Assembly: GCA_043101845.1 (NCBI GenBank)
Contig: JBICHN010000011.1
Span: 1,488,001 to 1,552,000, forward strand
Source: JBICHN01 sp043101845
GTDB lineage: Bacteria; Planctomycetota; Phycisphaerae; Phycisphaerales; UBA5793
Length of the DNA stretch: 64,000 bases
Direction of reading: 5' to 3'
The position numbers and the translations under genes are program-made. Within the stretch, counting starts at the first letter, position 1. Every line of letters starts with the position of its first letter. The notes below the pieces were generated by a model that saw only the letters and a list, made by a program, of their open reading frames with translations, did no database searches and was not told the DNA's origin. Below are positions 43,813 through 52,153 of the stretch, in pieces.

Positions 43813-44811
43813 TCACTCGGCAGTCATGGCCTCGACGGGTCGTTCAAGGTCAGCGCGACTCGTACGACGCCAGGTGTGGACCATCCAGACTACGCAAACG
43901 ATCCCCATCGGCACGAAGACGATCGCTTCACCCGCCCGGTCGATGAGGACCGCCTGCCATCGAAGGGCGTCGAGTGCGGCGTCATCCGTTCCGGCGCCGC
44001 CCGCGAGCATGGGCGCCAGCATCGCTACGACCCACTCGCGGATTCCCAGAGAGCCGGCCGGTGAGAGGCTCGCGATCATGCTCACGATGGACAGATACAC
44101 AATTTCCTGCAGTTCAAGCTCGATTCCGAGAATCGCGAAGGCGACATACAGGCGGCCGGCGTACGCGGTCATGTCGACGAGGCGCAGTCCCACGCACGCC
44201 CATACCTGGAGCGGATGGTCCAGCATCCGCTCGGCTCCGCGCAGTCGGGCAGTCATGAGGTGGTGCCGCGCGACCCAGACGACGGCGGCGGCGGCGCACG
44301 CGAGTATCACGAGCAGAAGCATTCCCCAGATCCAGTCGACCGCCGGTCGCAGGAGCGTTGCAAGCAGCAGGGCGGCGAGGGTCACGAGGGTCAGGACGCC
44401 GATCGCGCCGTACCACGCGATGAGGTGGAACAGTGGGACGCGATCAACTTTGCGATGGTGGGCGATGCGCGTCAGCATGCCCAGCCGGATCGGGGCGTAG
44501 TTGAGCAGGTTGACGACACCGTTGAGCGCCTGAATGTGCCAGAAATCGAGTCGGACGACCGGGCGAATGAGCATCCAGAAGATCGTGCCGTTGACGACCA
44601 CCGTGACCGCGGTGCACCCCATCAAGGCTGCGATGAGGCCCGGGGGCGCGTATCGCAACCGCTCGAAGTCGCCGCTGCGCAGCGCCTGGATGACGCACCA
44701 GGCAAGCAGCGCGATTCCCACGGCGAAGCCAATGATCTGGATCGCCACCCGCGTCGGATTCAGGCCGACGCGTTCATCGCCGTTCGGAGTGATCGACTGA
44801 CTTTCATTCAC
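43813..44811 (-). CDS. flippase-like integral membrane protein (UPF0104/LPG-synthase TM type)
   Basis: A 332-residue protein with about eight membrane helices and polar termini. The pattern ALNGVVNLLNYAPIRLG and SLSPAGSLGIREWVV resembles the lysylphosphatidylglycerol-synthase transmembrane (YbhN/AglD-like) family, whose members move or modify lipid-linked substrates. Its start overlaps the end of the GT2 gene by 8 bases, so it probably works on the polyprenyl-linked sugar made by that enzyme. The substrate is inferred only. Confidence 0.8.
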   Translation of the reverse strand: MNESQSITPNGDERVGLNPTRVAIQIIGFAVGIALLAWCVIQALRSGDFERLRYAPPGLIAALMGCTAVTVVVNGTIFWMLIRPVVRLDFWHIQALNGVVNLLNYAPIRLGMLTRIAHHRKVDRVPLFHLIAWYGAIGVLTLVTLAALLLATLLRPAVDWIWGMLLLVILACAAAAVVWVARHHLMTARLRGAERMLDHPLQVWACVGLRLVDMTAYAGRLYVAFAILGIELELQEIVYLSIVSMIASLSPAGSLGIREWVVAMLAPMLAGGAGTDDAALDALRWQAVLIDRAGEAIVFVPMGIVCVVWMVHTWRRTSRADLERPVEAMTAE

Positions 44812-45553
44812 TCAGGACCTCGTGACCTCGCGCCCACTCACGGAAGATGACCCAGACTGCCCGAACACCGTCGAGCCACTTGATCTTCTTTCCTTCATTG
44901 AACGAACGCGGCGTGTAACGAATCGGCGCCTCGACGATTCGCTCGCCGAGGCGGGCGAGCGCCGCGGTGAGTTGCGGTTCAACGCCGAATCGATCTTCAC
45001 TCAACTGCGGCCGAACTCGCCGGAGCGCGTCGACGCGGATCAACTTGTACCCACATTCCATATCGGCCAGATCGTATCCCGTCGCGAGATTGCTCAATTC
45101 GGTGAGACACCGGTTCCCCCAGGCATGGAGTCGCTCCACGAAACGCCGGGATTCGCGATGGGCGCCGAAACGGGCGCCGTAGACGACGCGGACGGTTGCA
45201 TCCTGAAATGGCGCAAGAAGCGCCGGGTAGTCCGCCGGGTCGTATTCGAGATCGGCGTCCTGCACGAGCACGATGTCATCCAGAGTCATCGCCGGATCGG
45301 CGAGCACGGCGTCAATGCCTGACCGTAACGCGGCGCCCTTGCCTCGATTCACCTCGTGACGCAGGATCGTGACTTCGGTCTCAAATCGACGCGCTTCGAG
45401 CTGAGCCCGCGTCTCGTCGGTTGAGGCGTCGTCGACGAGTATGAGGTGAGCGGTCAGGCGGTTCGCGCCTACAGCGCGCTCCACGCGATCGAGTGCGAGA
45501 TCGATCGTGGGCGCCTCGTTGTAGACGGGAATGACAATGTAGGTTCGCGACAC
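44804..45553 (-). CDS. GT2 glycosyltransferase, DPM1-like
   Basis: A 249-residue GT-A fold enzyme of the dolichyl-phosphate mannose synthase-like group, which transfers a sugar to a polyprenyl phosphate on the cytoplasmic face. It shows YIVIPVYNEAPTIDLAL, LILVDDASTDETRAQ, NRGKGAALRSGID, VLVQDADLEYDPADYP (DxD-type motif) and MECGYKLIRVDAL. There is no C-terminal membrane helix. The start is a GTG at 45553 (no strong RBS); upstream in-frame sequence to 45703 does not look like this family. Confidence 0.88.
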   Translation of the reverse strand: MSRTYIVIPVYNEAPTIDLALDRVERAVGANRLTAHLILVDDASTDETRAQLEARRFETEVTILRHEVNRGKGAALRSGIDAVLADPAMTLDDIVLVQDADLEYDPADYPALLAPFQDATVRVVYGARFGAHRESRRFVERLHAWGNRCLTELSNLATGYDLADMECGYKLIRVDALRRVRPQLSEDRFGVEPQLTAALARLGERIVEAPIRYTPRSFNEGKKIKWLDGVRAVWVIFREWARGHEVLSE

Positions 45554-45605
45554 GAGCGACAGGGTAGCGACGGGCCGGGGTTCCCGCCAATGTCCGACGG
45601 ATGTT

Positions 45606-46754
45606 CTACGCCATCGTTGGGGCGCCGCAGCGATTCTCCGCGTCATCGATCGCGGTACCCGGGACGGCGATGAATTGACGGCCGGGGTCGTAGTACTCTT
45701 CAATCACCGCGCGCCAGTCATTGAGGCTCTTGACCCGGATGAACCGCATCTTGACCTCTTCACCCTGAGGGTGCCGAGCGCTGAACTTGATTCCGAACTT
45801 GCGCATAAGGCGGCCGGCGAGTTGCTCGCCGTGTTCGGCGACCGAGAGTTCGAAATGCGCGAGAAGCGTATCTCGCTGTTCGGCGATGGAGGGCTCGGTC
45901 GGCTTCGATCCGGCAATGAGCTGTCGTGCCTGACGGAAGATCCACGGATTCCCGATGCACCCGCGGGCCACGGATACTGCTTTCACACCGGTGTACTCGA
46001 TCATCCGAAAGATATCGAGCGCGCTCCAGATGTCTCCCGACCCAAAGATGACTTTGTCGGGATGGCGCGAACACAGATCACGAAGGAATTCCCAGTTGCT
46101 CGGACCGATGTACTTCTGTTCGACCGTCCGTCCGTGCACAGTCGCCCAGCTGTAGCCGAGCTCATAGACCGAATTGAAGATCCGCTCGAACCGATCGGTC
46201 GACTCGGCGGAATCGTCATATCCACGGCGGAGCTTGACGGTGGTCGGAATCGACGAAGGCACGGCCTCGCGCACGGCGTGAAGCACCTCGCGCGCGTCGA
46301 TCGGATGCGCCAGGAAGTGTCCCCCTCGATTCTTTCGCGCGATCTTGCGCACCGGACAGGCGAGGTTGACATCGATCGTGTCGTAACCCATGCCGGCGAG
46401 GAGCGCGGCCGCCTCCGCCATCTCGTCCGGATGAGTTCCAATGATCTGACCCGCGATGGGGTGGTCTTCCTCGCCCCCCGGGACATTCGCGGCGAGCGCG
46501 TCCAGATCGGCCTTCGCCCGGCCCTTGCCGCCCTGGATGAGCAACCGGTCAAGAAGCGACTCGGTCACGCAGTACGGCGCGCCATGGCGGCGAGCGATGA
46601 TCCGCATCGCCGCGTCCGAATACCCCGCGAGCCCAGCCTGAAAGAACGGGGCGTCGAACGCCGGAACCGCACGGCGAACGCGATCGTCCACCACGCCGAG
46701 TTCGCTCGGGGACAAGGTCAATTCAACGCGTTCGCCGGGAGCGTCATCCATCAT
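45606..46754 (-). CDS. tRNA-dihydrouridine synthase
   Basis: An FMN-dependent TIM-barrel enzyme that reduces uridine to dihydrouridine in the D-loop of tRNAs. The 382-residue protein has FFQAGLAGYSDAAMRIIAR, DTIDVNLACPVRKIARKNRGG (the active-site Cys and FMN region, shown in part), TVKLRRGYDD, WATVHGRTVEQKY, VIFGSGDIWSALD and SVARGCIGNPWIF. The C-terminal helical domain is present, and the length is a little above DusB. Which Dus subfamily it belongs to is not certain. It starts at 46754, upstream of the GT2 gene. Confidence 0.92.
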   Translation of the reverse strand: MMDDAPGERVELTLSPSELGVVDDRVRRAVPAFDAPFFQAGLAGYSDAAMRIIARRHGAPYCVTESLLDRLLIQGGKGRAKADLDALAANVPGGEEDHPIAGQIIGTHPDEMAEAAALLAGMGYDTIDVNLACPVRKIARKNRGGHFLAHPIDAREVLHAVREAVPSSIPTTVKLRRGYDDSAESTDRFERIFNSVYELGYSWATVHGRTVEQKYIGPSNWEFLRDLCSRHPDKVIFGSGDIWSALDIFRMIEYTGVKAVSVARGCIGNPWIFRQARQLIAGSKPTEPSIAEQRDTLLAHFELSVAEHGEQLAGRLMRKFGIKFSARHPQGEEVKMRFIRVKSLNDWRAVIEEYYDPGRQFIAVPGTAIDDAENRCGAPTMA

Positions 46755-46847
46755 GCCGAGCTTCTGAGTTCATCCGGTTGTCCAATCGCCACTCGTCTGC
46801 GATTATAGAGGCACACCAGCGGAACTCTGCGAACGGAAGTGGCGTGG

Positions 46848-47294
46848 ATGATGACCAACCGATCGATTCACCTCGGAGCCGGCGCCGTACTGTCGCTCAT
46901 CGTCGTGCTGACCGGACCGATGAGCTGTCATCGAGGCCCGACAAGCGCGCTCCCCGACGAGAGCCGCGTGTACCCCTACGACCGGGACACGATGGCGACG
47001 CTCGATGTCCAGATCTTTCGCGACGGGCCGAAGATCGAGGTCTTCAACCATACCGTCGACACCTTTATGGACTTCCGTTTGTGGTTGAACGAGCGCTTCG
47101 TCTACGAAATTGATGTCCTGCCCGCGGGTGAGTCGATCGAGCTGTCGCTCTTCGATTTCCACGACGAGTACGGCGAAGCATTTCGCGGTGGAGGCCTCTT
47201 CGCCCGCTATGAGCCCGACCCGCTTGTGAAGGCGGAGATGGAAACCGAAGACGGGCTTTTCGCATTTGTCGCGATCCCCGAGCCGGGGTTCTAA
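46848..47294 (+). CDS. small envelope protein of unknown function
   Basis: About 148 residues with a hydrophobic N-terminus (GAGAVLSLIVVLTGPMSC) that may be a signal anchor or poor lipobox. A beta-rich soluble domain follows (ATLDVQIFRDGPKIEVF, DFRLWLNERFVYEIDVLPAG). No family is recognised. The ATG at 46848 follows GGAAG; a GTG at 46839 is also in frame. It converges with the next gene. Confidence 0.7.
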   Translation: MMTNRSIHLGAGAVLSLIVVLTGPMSCHRGPTSALPDESRVYPYDRDTMATLDVQIFRDGPKIEVFNHTVDTFMDFRLWLNERFVYEIDVLPAGESIELSLFDFHDEYGEAFRGGGLFARYEPDPLVKAEMETEDGLFAFVAIPEPGF

Positions 47295-47307
47295 GCGCCG
47301 AATCACT

Positions 47308-47610
47308 TCAACCGGTGACATCGAGGCGAGGGCCGGAATCGTCCGGATTCTCATTCGGCTCGTCCGGCGATGAGTCTTGCGGTGAGTCGTGCCGCTGGCG
47401 ATCGGCGTCCTGGCTGTCGACCTCTCGTGCGGCGTTCACTTCTTCGACGCCGGACACGCGCATCTCGAGCGCGTCCTCGAATCTCCGGCTTCGTTCAGCT
47501 TTCTCACGCTCGCGCTTGCCTTGAACTCGACCCGACGCCTCCTGGGCGCCCGTCGTACCGGCGAGACCGGCCTGAATGGGACCAACGAATCCGGTCATGG
47601 CATTGGCCAA
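47308..47610 (-). CDS. small charged protein of unknown function
   Basis: A 100-residue protein. A short hydrophobic or flexible N-terminus (MTGFVGPIQAGLAGTTGA) is followed by a highly charged, probably disordered chain (REREKAERSRRFEDALEMRV; DSQDADRQRHDSPQDSSPDE). There is no signal or membrane helix. The frame is well formed, but its identity as a real gene rests only on codon pattern and position. Confidence 0.55.
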   Translation of the reverse strand: MANAMTGFVGPIQAGLAGTTGAQEASGRVQGKREREKAERSRRFEDALEMRVSGVEEVNAAREVDSQDADRQRHDSPQDSSPDEPNENPDDSGPRLDVTG

Positions 47611-47690
47611 TGTCGGTCAGATCGAGTTCGATCCCCGCAAATACGACTCGGCTCGGTCCGAGAACCTTCCCGTTTCGCCTGATATCCGGG

Positions 47691-49256
47691 TCAGACCCGG
47701 TAATCGGACGCGATCCGGACCACGACCACCGTCATGTCGTCGGACTGCTGATTCAGACCGACGAACCGGCGGACTTCCCAGAGGAGGTGATTGACAAGCC
47801 CGGTCGCCTGACCATCCGGATTCATGGTGAGCCAGTCGACGATCGCCTGTCGGACACGCTGCTTTCCGAACGCCTGGCTCTCAAAGTCGAGGGCTTCCGG
47901 AAGGCCGTCGCTGACGGCGACGAGGGTGTCGCCCGGCCGCAGTTCGACGACCTCCTTGCGGAACGAGAGTTCGCGTTCGATCCCGATGACCATGCCCCCG
48001 ACCGACAACTCCCGGAAATCGAATCCGCCGGGGGCCGGACGCACGAGCAGTGTCGGCTCGTGACCGGCGTTGCAATAGGTGAGCCGGAGCGATCGGCGGT
48101 CAATGACACCGTACCACAGCGTGGCGAACTCTTCGTAGAGGGTGTCAGCGACCATGTCCCGGTTCGTACGGGCGATGACCTGATCGAGGTCATACACATC
48201 GAGCGCGTGCGCACGGAGGCTGGCACGAACGGAGGCCATGAGGAGCGCAGCGGGGACTCCCTTGCCGACGACATCGCCCACGCCGACGCCGACGCTCGGC
48301 CCGAATTCGACGAAGTCGTAGAAATCGCCGCCGACCTCGAGTGATGGCACGCATCGAGCGGCGATGTCGAGACCGGGCGTCGTCGGGAACCGCTGAGGAA
48401 GCATGCGCTGTTGCACTTCCGCCGCGAGCTCGAGCTGTCGTCGAGTCGCTCGCGCCGCCCGTTGCGACTCGATGAGCCGGGTGTTCACGATCGCTGTGGC
48501 GACCTGTTGCGCCGCCGTGCGCACGAGACTCTTCTCGAACGAGGTGAAGGCGCGAGGCGTCTTCGTGTAGAGTCGAATGACGCCTACCGGCTGACCGCGA
48601 AAACGCATGCCGGCGCAGAGCAGACTCCGGATGCCTTCACGCTCGACGATCTCGGGGAAACGGACGCGCGAATCCGCGCGAAGGTCTTCGACATAGACGA
48701 TCTCGCCCGAGAGCGCCTGGACATCGATCCCGCTGTCTCCGGCGAGCACCGGGCCTTTATCGAAGTAGGCGCGACTCATGTTGACCGAGACCGCCAGTTC
48801 AAGCTCGTCCGAATCCGGACGCCAGAGTCGAATCGCGCCCGCGGCAACACCCATGACTTCGATCACGGCTCGCAGGGCCGAGTCGAGAATGGCGTCCACT
48901 CGGTCAAGGCCGGCGACGGCGGTGGAGACGCGCGAGACCGTGTCCAATTCGGCGACGCGCTGCCTCAATTCGGTGGACAAGTCGAGCAGCCGGCCGACGA
49001 TCTTCGCGGCGGATTCGAGCCGGCTTCGAGACGGCGCCTCTACGGATTTCAAACTCGAATCGAGTTCGAGCCATCCCATCGGTCGGCCGGCGCACTCCAC
49101 AACGCATGCGACGGTCGTCTCGTCCGGTTCTTCGGAGGACGGGCGATATCGGACCGGTTCGCCGAGAAGGTCCGAAACGGCCGTCAGAAAGTCGTCGAAG
49201 ACGCCGGAGGCTGGCTCTTCGGCGTCCGTCGCGATGGGTGGAATGGAGTGGGTCAT
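47691..49256 (-). CDS. GAF-domain SpoIIE/RsbU-type protein serine phosphatase
   Basis: A 521-residue signalling protein. Residues about 105-245 form a GAF domain (LDTVSRVSTAVAGLDRVDA, IRSLLCAGMRFRGQPVGVIR). A coiled linker (RRQLELAAEVQQRMLPQ) follows, then a PP2C/SpoIIE phosphatase with metal motifs LEVGGDFYDFVE, VGVGDVVGKGVPAALLMA, YCNAGHEPTLLV, VSDGLPEAL and QSDDMTVVVVR. Such proteins act in partner-switching cascades on anti-sigma-factor antagonists. No anti-sigma or antagonist gene lies nearby. The start is the ATG at 49256. Confidence 0.92.
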   Translation of the reverse strand: MTHSIPPIATDAEEPASGVFDDFLTAVSDLLGEPVRYRPSSEEPDETTVACVVECAGRPMGWLELDSSLKSVEAPSRSRLESAAKIVGRLLDLSTELRQRVAELDTVSRVSTAVAGLDRVDAILDSALRAVIEVMGVAAGAIRLWRPDSDELELAVSVNMSRAYFDKGPVLAGDSGIDVQALSGEIVYVEDLRADSRVRFPEIVEREGIRSLLCAGMRFRGQPVGVIRLYTKTPRAFTSFEKSLVRTAAQQVATAIVNTRLIESQRAARATRRQLELAAEVQQRMLPQRFPTTPGLDIAARCVPSLEVGGDFYDFVEFGPSVGVGVGDVVGKGVPAALLMASVRASLRAHALDVYDLDQVIARTNRDMVADTLYEEFATLWYGVIDRRSLRLTYCNAGHEPTLLVRPAPGGFDFRELSVGGMVIGIERELSFRKEVVELRPGDTLVAVSDGLPEALDFESQAFGKQRVRQAIVDWLTMNPDGQATGLVNHLLWEVRRFVGLNQQSDDMTVVVVRIASDYRV

Positions 49257-49559
49257 GAGCGGGGGAATCGGGAGCAGCGCCACTCCCTCGGCGCGAGGAT
49301 CGACCCGACGCTCGGGGTGTGAAAGCAGTCAGCGTAGCGATTCGATTAAGGGCGTCAATCGGGCATTCGCCGCATGTCCGGCACGGGGTCTTGAGCGGCT
49401 ACAATGGCCGACTTGGAATCGGAAGTCCGGCCCCGGCTGGACCCGCGCGTGGAACCTTCCGATGGTAACGACGAATTGGCTTTCGCCGGTCGCGGCGGCG
49501 CCGCCGCGGCGCGCGATCGTTTGGTTCCGAAGGCCCCGACCCATAAAGGATCGAGACTC
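49257..49559. other. 303-bp divergent intergenic region
   Basis: This space separates the start of the SpoIIE phosphatase gene from the start of ugd. The plus-strand frame entering ugd stays open upstream to 49404 but has no family match and no better RBS. It presumably holds both promoters; I see no clear hairpin, RNA gene or operator. Confidence 0.5.
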
Positions 49560-50906
49560 ATGCGGTTGACGATGGTTGGAACGGGCTATGTCGGGCTGGT
49601 GACCGGGACCTGCTTCGCAAATACGGGCAATACGGTGACCTGTCTCGATGTCGACGAGCAGAAGATCGCCCGACTCAACCGCGGCGAAGTCCCGATCTAC
49701 GAGCCGGGCCTCGATGAACTCATTACCCGAAATGTCGGCGCCGGGCGCCTGCTCTTTACGACCGAGAAGGACCAGGCGTACCGGACGGCGGAGATGATCT
49801 TCATCTGCGTCGGGACGCCGTCGGACGCCGAAGGCAACGCCGACCTCAAGTTCGTTCGGGCGGCGGCGGAAGAGATCGCCAGGGTCATCGAGGAACTCGG
49901 ACCCGAGCAGCGTCCCAAGGTCATCGTCGTCAAGTCGACCGTACCGGTCGGAACGACCCACATGGTGCGCGACATCATCCGCGAACACACGGACTGCCCG
50001 TTCCATGTCGCGAACAACCCCGAATTCCTCAAAGAAGGCGACGCGATCAACGACTTCAACAAGCCCGATCGCGTGGTGTGCGGCGTCGAGAGCGAGGAAG
50101 TCGGGGAACTCATGAAGGACCTCTACGACCCGTTCGTTCGGCAGGGCAATCCGATCTTCATCATGGACATCCTCTCGAGCGAAATGGTGAAGTACGCCTC
50201 GAACGCCATGCTTGCGACGAAGATCTCCTTCATCAACGAAATCGCGAACCTCTGTGAGGCGTACGGCGCCAATGTGAACCGCGTGCGCGAGGGCATGTGC
50301 TCGGACGCGCGCATCGGCAAGCAATTTCTCTATCCCGGTCTCGGGTATGGAGGATCATGCTTCCCGAAGGACACGCTCGCCTGCATCTCGATGGGACGCG
50401 CTGCGGGATTCGAGACGCAACTGCTCCAGGCCGTGCACGATGTCAATCAGCGGCAGCGTGAGCGTTTCTTCTCGAAGATCAGTGAGGAGTTTGACGGTCG
50501 ACTCGAGGGGAAGACCTTCGCGTTCTGGGGTCTCGCGTTCAAGCCTCGAACCGACGACATTCGCGAGGCGCCGGCGATCACGCTGATCAACTGGATCACG
50601 GAGCAGGGGGGCGCCGTACGGGCGTTCGATCGCGTCGCCGCTGCGAACGCGAAGGGTCAACTCGGCGAGAAGATCCACATCGTCGAGAGCATGTACGATT
50701 GCCTCAAGGGATGCGATGCCCTCGTCATCTGCACGGACTGGGACGAGTTCAAGAACCCGGATTTCGACCGCATGCGCGATAATCTCGCGAGTCCGGTCAT
50801 TTTCGACGGGCGGAATCTCTATCGCCGTCCGCACCTGGAAGAGATGGGTTTCACTTACATCTCGATCGGCCGCGAGACCGTGCGACCCCGTGTCGGCGTG
50901 AAGTGA
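49560..50906 (+). CDS. ugd: UDP-glucose 6-dehydrogenase
   Basis: A 448-residue NAD-dependent enzyme oxidising UDP-glucose to UDP-glucuronate. The N-terminal Rossmann motif is MVGTGYVGLVTGTCFA, followed by YEPGLDEL, CVGTPSD, VVKSTVPVGT, NPEFLKEG and the catalytic Cys in GYGGSCFPKDTLA (C267). The C-terminal binding domain has FAFWGLAFKPRTDDIREAP. The ATG at 49560 follows AAAGGATC at good spacing. It is probably transcribed alone or with the His-rich gene. The product would feed glucuronate-containing polysaccharides. Confidence 0.95.
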   Translation: MRLTMVGTGYVGLVTGTCFANTGNTVTCLDVDEQKIARLNRGEVPIYEPGLDELITRNVGAGRLLFTTEKDQAYRTAEMIFICVGTPSDAEGNADLKFVRAAAEEIARVIEELGPEQRPKVIVVKSTVPVGTTHMVRDIIREHTDCPFHVANNPEFLKEGDAINDFNKPDRVVCGVESEEVGELMKDLYDPFVRQGNPIFIMDILSSEMVKYASNAMLATKISFINEIANLCEAYGANVNRVREGMCSDARIGKQFLYPGLGYGGSCFPKDTLACISMGRAAGFETQLLQAVHDVNQRQRERFFSKISEEFDGRLEGKTFAFWGLAFKPRTDDIREAPAITLINWITEQGGAVRAFDRVAAANAKGQLGEKIHIVESMYDCLKGCDALVICTDWDEFKNPDFDRMRDNLASPVIFDGRNLYRRPHLEEMGFTYISIGRETVRPRVGVK

Positions 50907-50939
50907 CGGTCGCGGCGGTGGCGGATATACTGCCGCCCG

Positions 50940-51371
50940 ATGCGCACTGCTTCATTCTCCATCGTGGCCATCCTGGCTCTCTTCGTCTCCTCAGGCCTCA
51001 CCTCGGGCGCCGTTTTCGGCGTACAGGATGAAGGGGCGCACGACGCCGCGGGCCAGCCGGAAGCGGATCCTCACGCCGCAGAAGACATCGACCACGGGCT
51101 TCTCGTCGGCGATCATGCTGAAGACGACGAGCACGGCGACGACGGCCACGGCGAACACGGTGGACATCACGATCAGGGGATGATCGCAGCGGCGAATCTC
51201 GCCGTCGGCGAACCTCCGTCGTGGTACGGCTGGGTCGTCGGCGGAATCGCGACGCTCTTCGTCCTCGCCGCGACGCTGGGATCGCTCGCCGTCATTGCCC
51301 GCGGCCCCGAGCCGGCGGACCCCGCGGACGCGCACGGCCACGACGACCACGATCATGGGCATGGGCACTGA
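50940..51371 (+). CDS. His/Asp-rich single-pass membrane protein
   Basis: A 143-residue protein with a signal peptide (SIVAILALFVSSGLTSG), an exported segment rich in His, Asp, Glu and Gly (DHAEDDEHGDDGHGEHGGHH), one membrane helix (WVVGGIATLFVLAATLGSLA) and a cytoplasmic tail ending in HGHDDHDHGHGH. Both histidine clusters could bind Zn, Ni or Cu. It resembles no transporter family but could be a metal buffer. Its last 17 bases overlap the methyltransferase gene in another frame. Confidence 0.75.
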   Translation: MRTASFSIVAILALFVSSGLTSGAVFGVQDEGAHDAAGQPEADPHAAEDIDHGLLVGDHAEDDEHGDDGHGEHGGHHDQGMIAAANLAVGEPPSWYGWVVGGIATLFVLAATLGSLAVIARGPEPADPADAHGHDDHDHGHGH

Positions 51372-52149
51372 GCGGGAGCGTAAATCGCCGCCGTCGAACG
51401 ATGGTCATGACGGCGCTCGTCGGGGCGGAACGCTCGAGACCGGCGACAATCTGCCGTTCATGCGATCGCTCGCCGACGCGTCGATCGACTTTGTCTACAT
51501 CGATCCCCCCTTCAACACCGGGGGTCGTCGTCGCGATGCGTCGGGCGAATATCCCGACTCATGGCTGACGGTCGACGATTACCTCGAGTTCATGAGACCG
51601 CGCCTGCGGGAGATGCGCCGGCTGCTTCGACCCACGGGCTCACTCATGCTGCACTGCGATTGGCGCTCGAGCCATCATCTGCGGCTGCTGCTCGATGATC
51701 TCTTCGGCGCCGACGCGTTCATCAACCATCTCATCTGGTCGTACGGACTCGGAGGCTCGAGTCCTCGCCGATTCGCGCGGAAGCACGACGACATTCTCTT
51801 CTACGGTCGCAGCACAGCGTACTTCTTCGATGCTCCCCGCGTTCCGGCGACGAGCGCCCGCATGCGCGGGCAGCTGAAGAAGGCGACCGATGTCATCGAC
51901 ATTCCCACACTCAACAACATGGCGCGGGAGCGCACCGGCTATCCGACACAGAAGCCGCTCAAACTTCTCGACCTGCTGATCCGAGCCGCATGTCCCGCCG
52001 GGGGAGTCGTCGCGGACTTCTTCTGCGGTAGCGGAACCACCCTTGTCGCAGCGCAGCGACTCGATCGGGGCTGGATCGGATGCGACATCTCTTCAGACGC
52101 CATCCGGATCACCCGGGAGCGCCTGGATCACGACGCCGGTGCGGTCTGA
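51355..52149 (+). CDS. site-specific DNA methyltransferase (N4-cytosine/N6-adenine)
   Basis: An S-adenosylmethionine-dependent methyltransferase of 264 residues. The catalytic motif IV is DPPFNTGG (about residue 50), placed before the AdoMet motif I DFFCGSGTT (about 223), as in beta-class enzymes. GYPTQKPLKLLDLLI is also typical. No restriction gene is adjacent, so it may be an orphan regulatory methylase. I start at the ATG at 51355 (a second ATG follows at 51361); both overlap the His-rich gene. It converges with the EEP lipoprotein gene 5 bases away. Confidence 0.88.
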   Translation: MGMGTERERKSPPSNDGHDGARRGGTLETGDNLPFMRSLADASIDFVYIDPPFNTGGRRRDASGEYPDSWLTVDDYLEFMRPRLREMRRLLRPTGSLMLHCDWRSSHHLRLLLDDLFGADAFINHLIWSYGLGGSSPRRFARKHDDILFYGRSTAYFFDAPRVPATSARMRGQLKKATDVIDIPTLNNMARERTGYPTQKPLKLLDLLIRAACPAGGVVADFFCGSGTTLVAAQRLDRGWIGCDISSDAIRITRERLDHDAGAV

Positions 52150-52153
52150 TCGA

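Noticed and set aside
51355..52149. Methyltransferase considered as part of a restriction-modification or defence island
   Set aside because: No restriction enzyme, helicase, integrase or other defence gene is adjacent; the neighbours are ordinary chromosomal genes.
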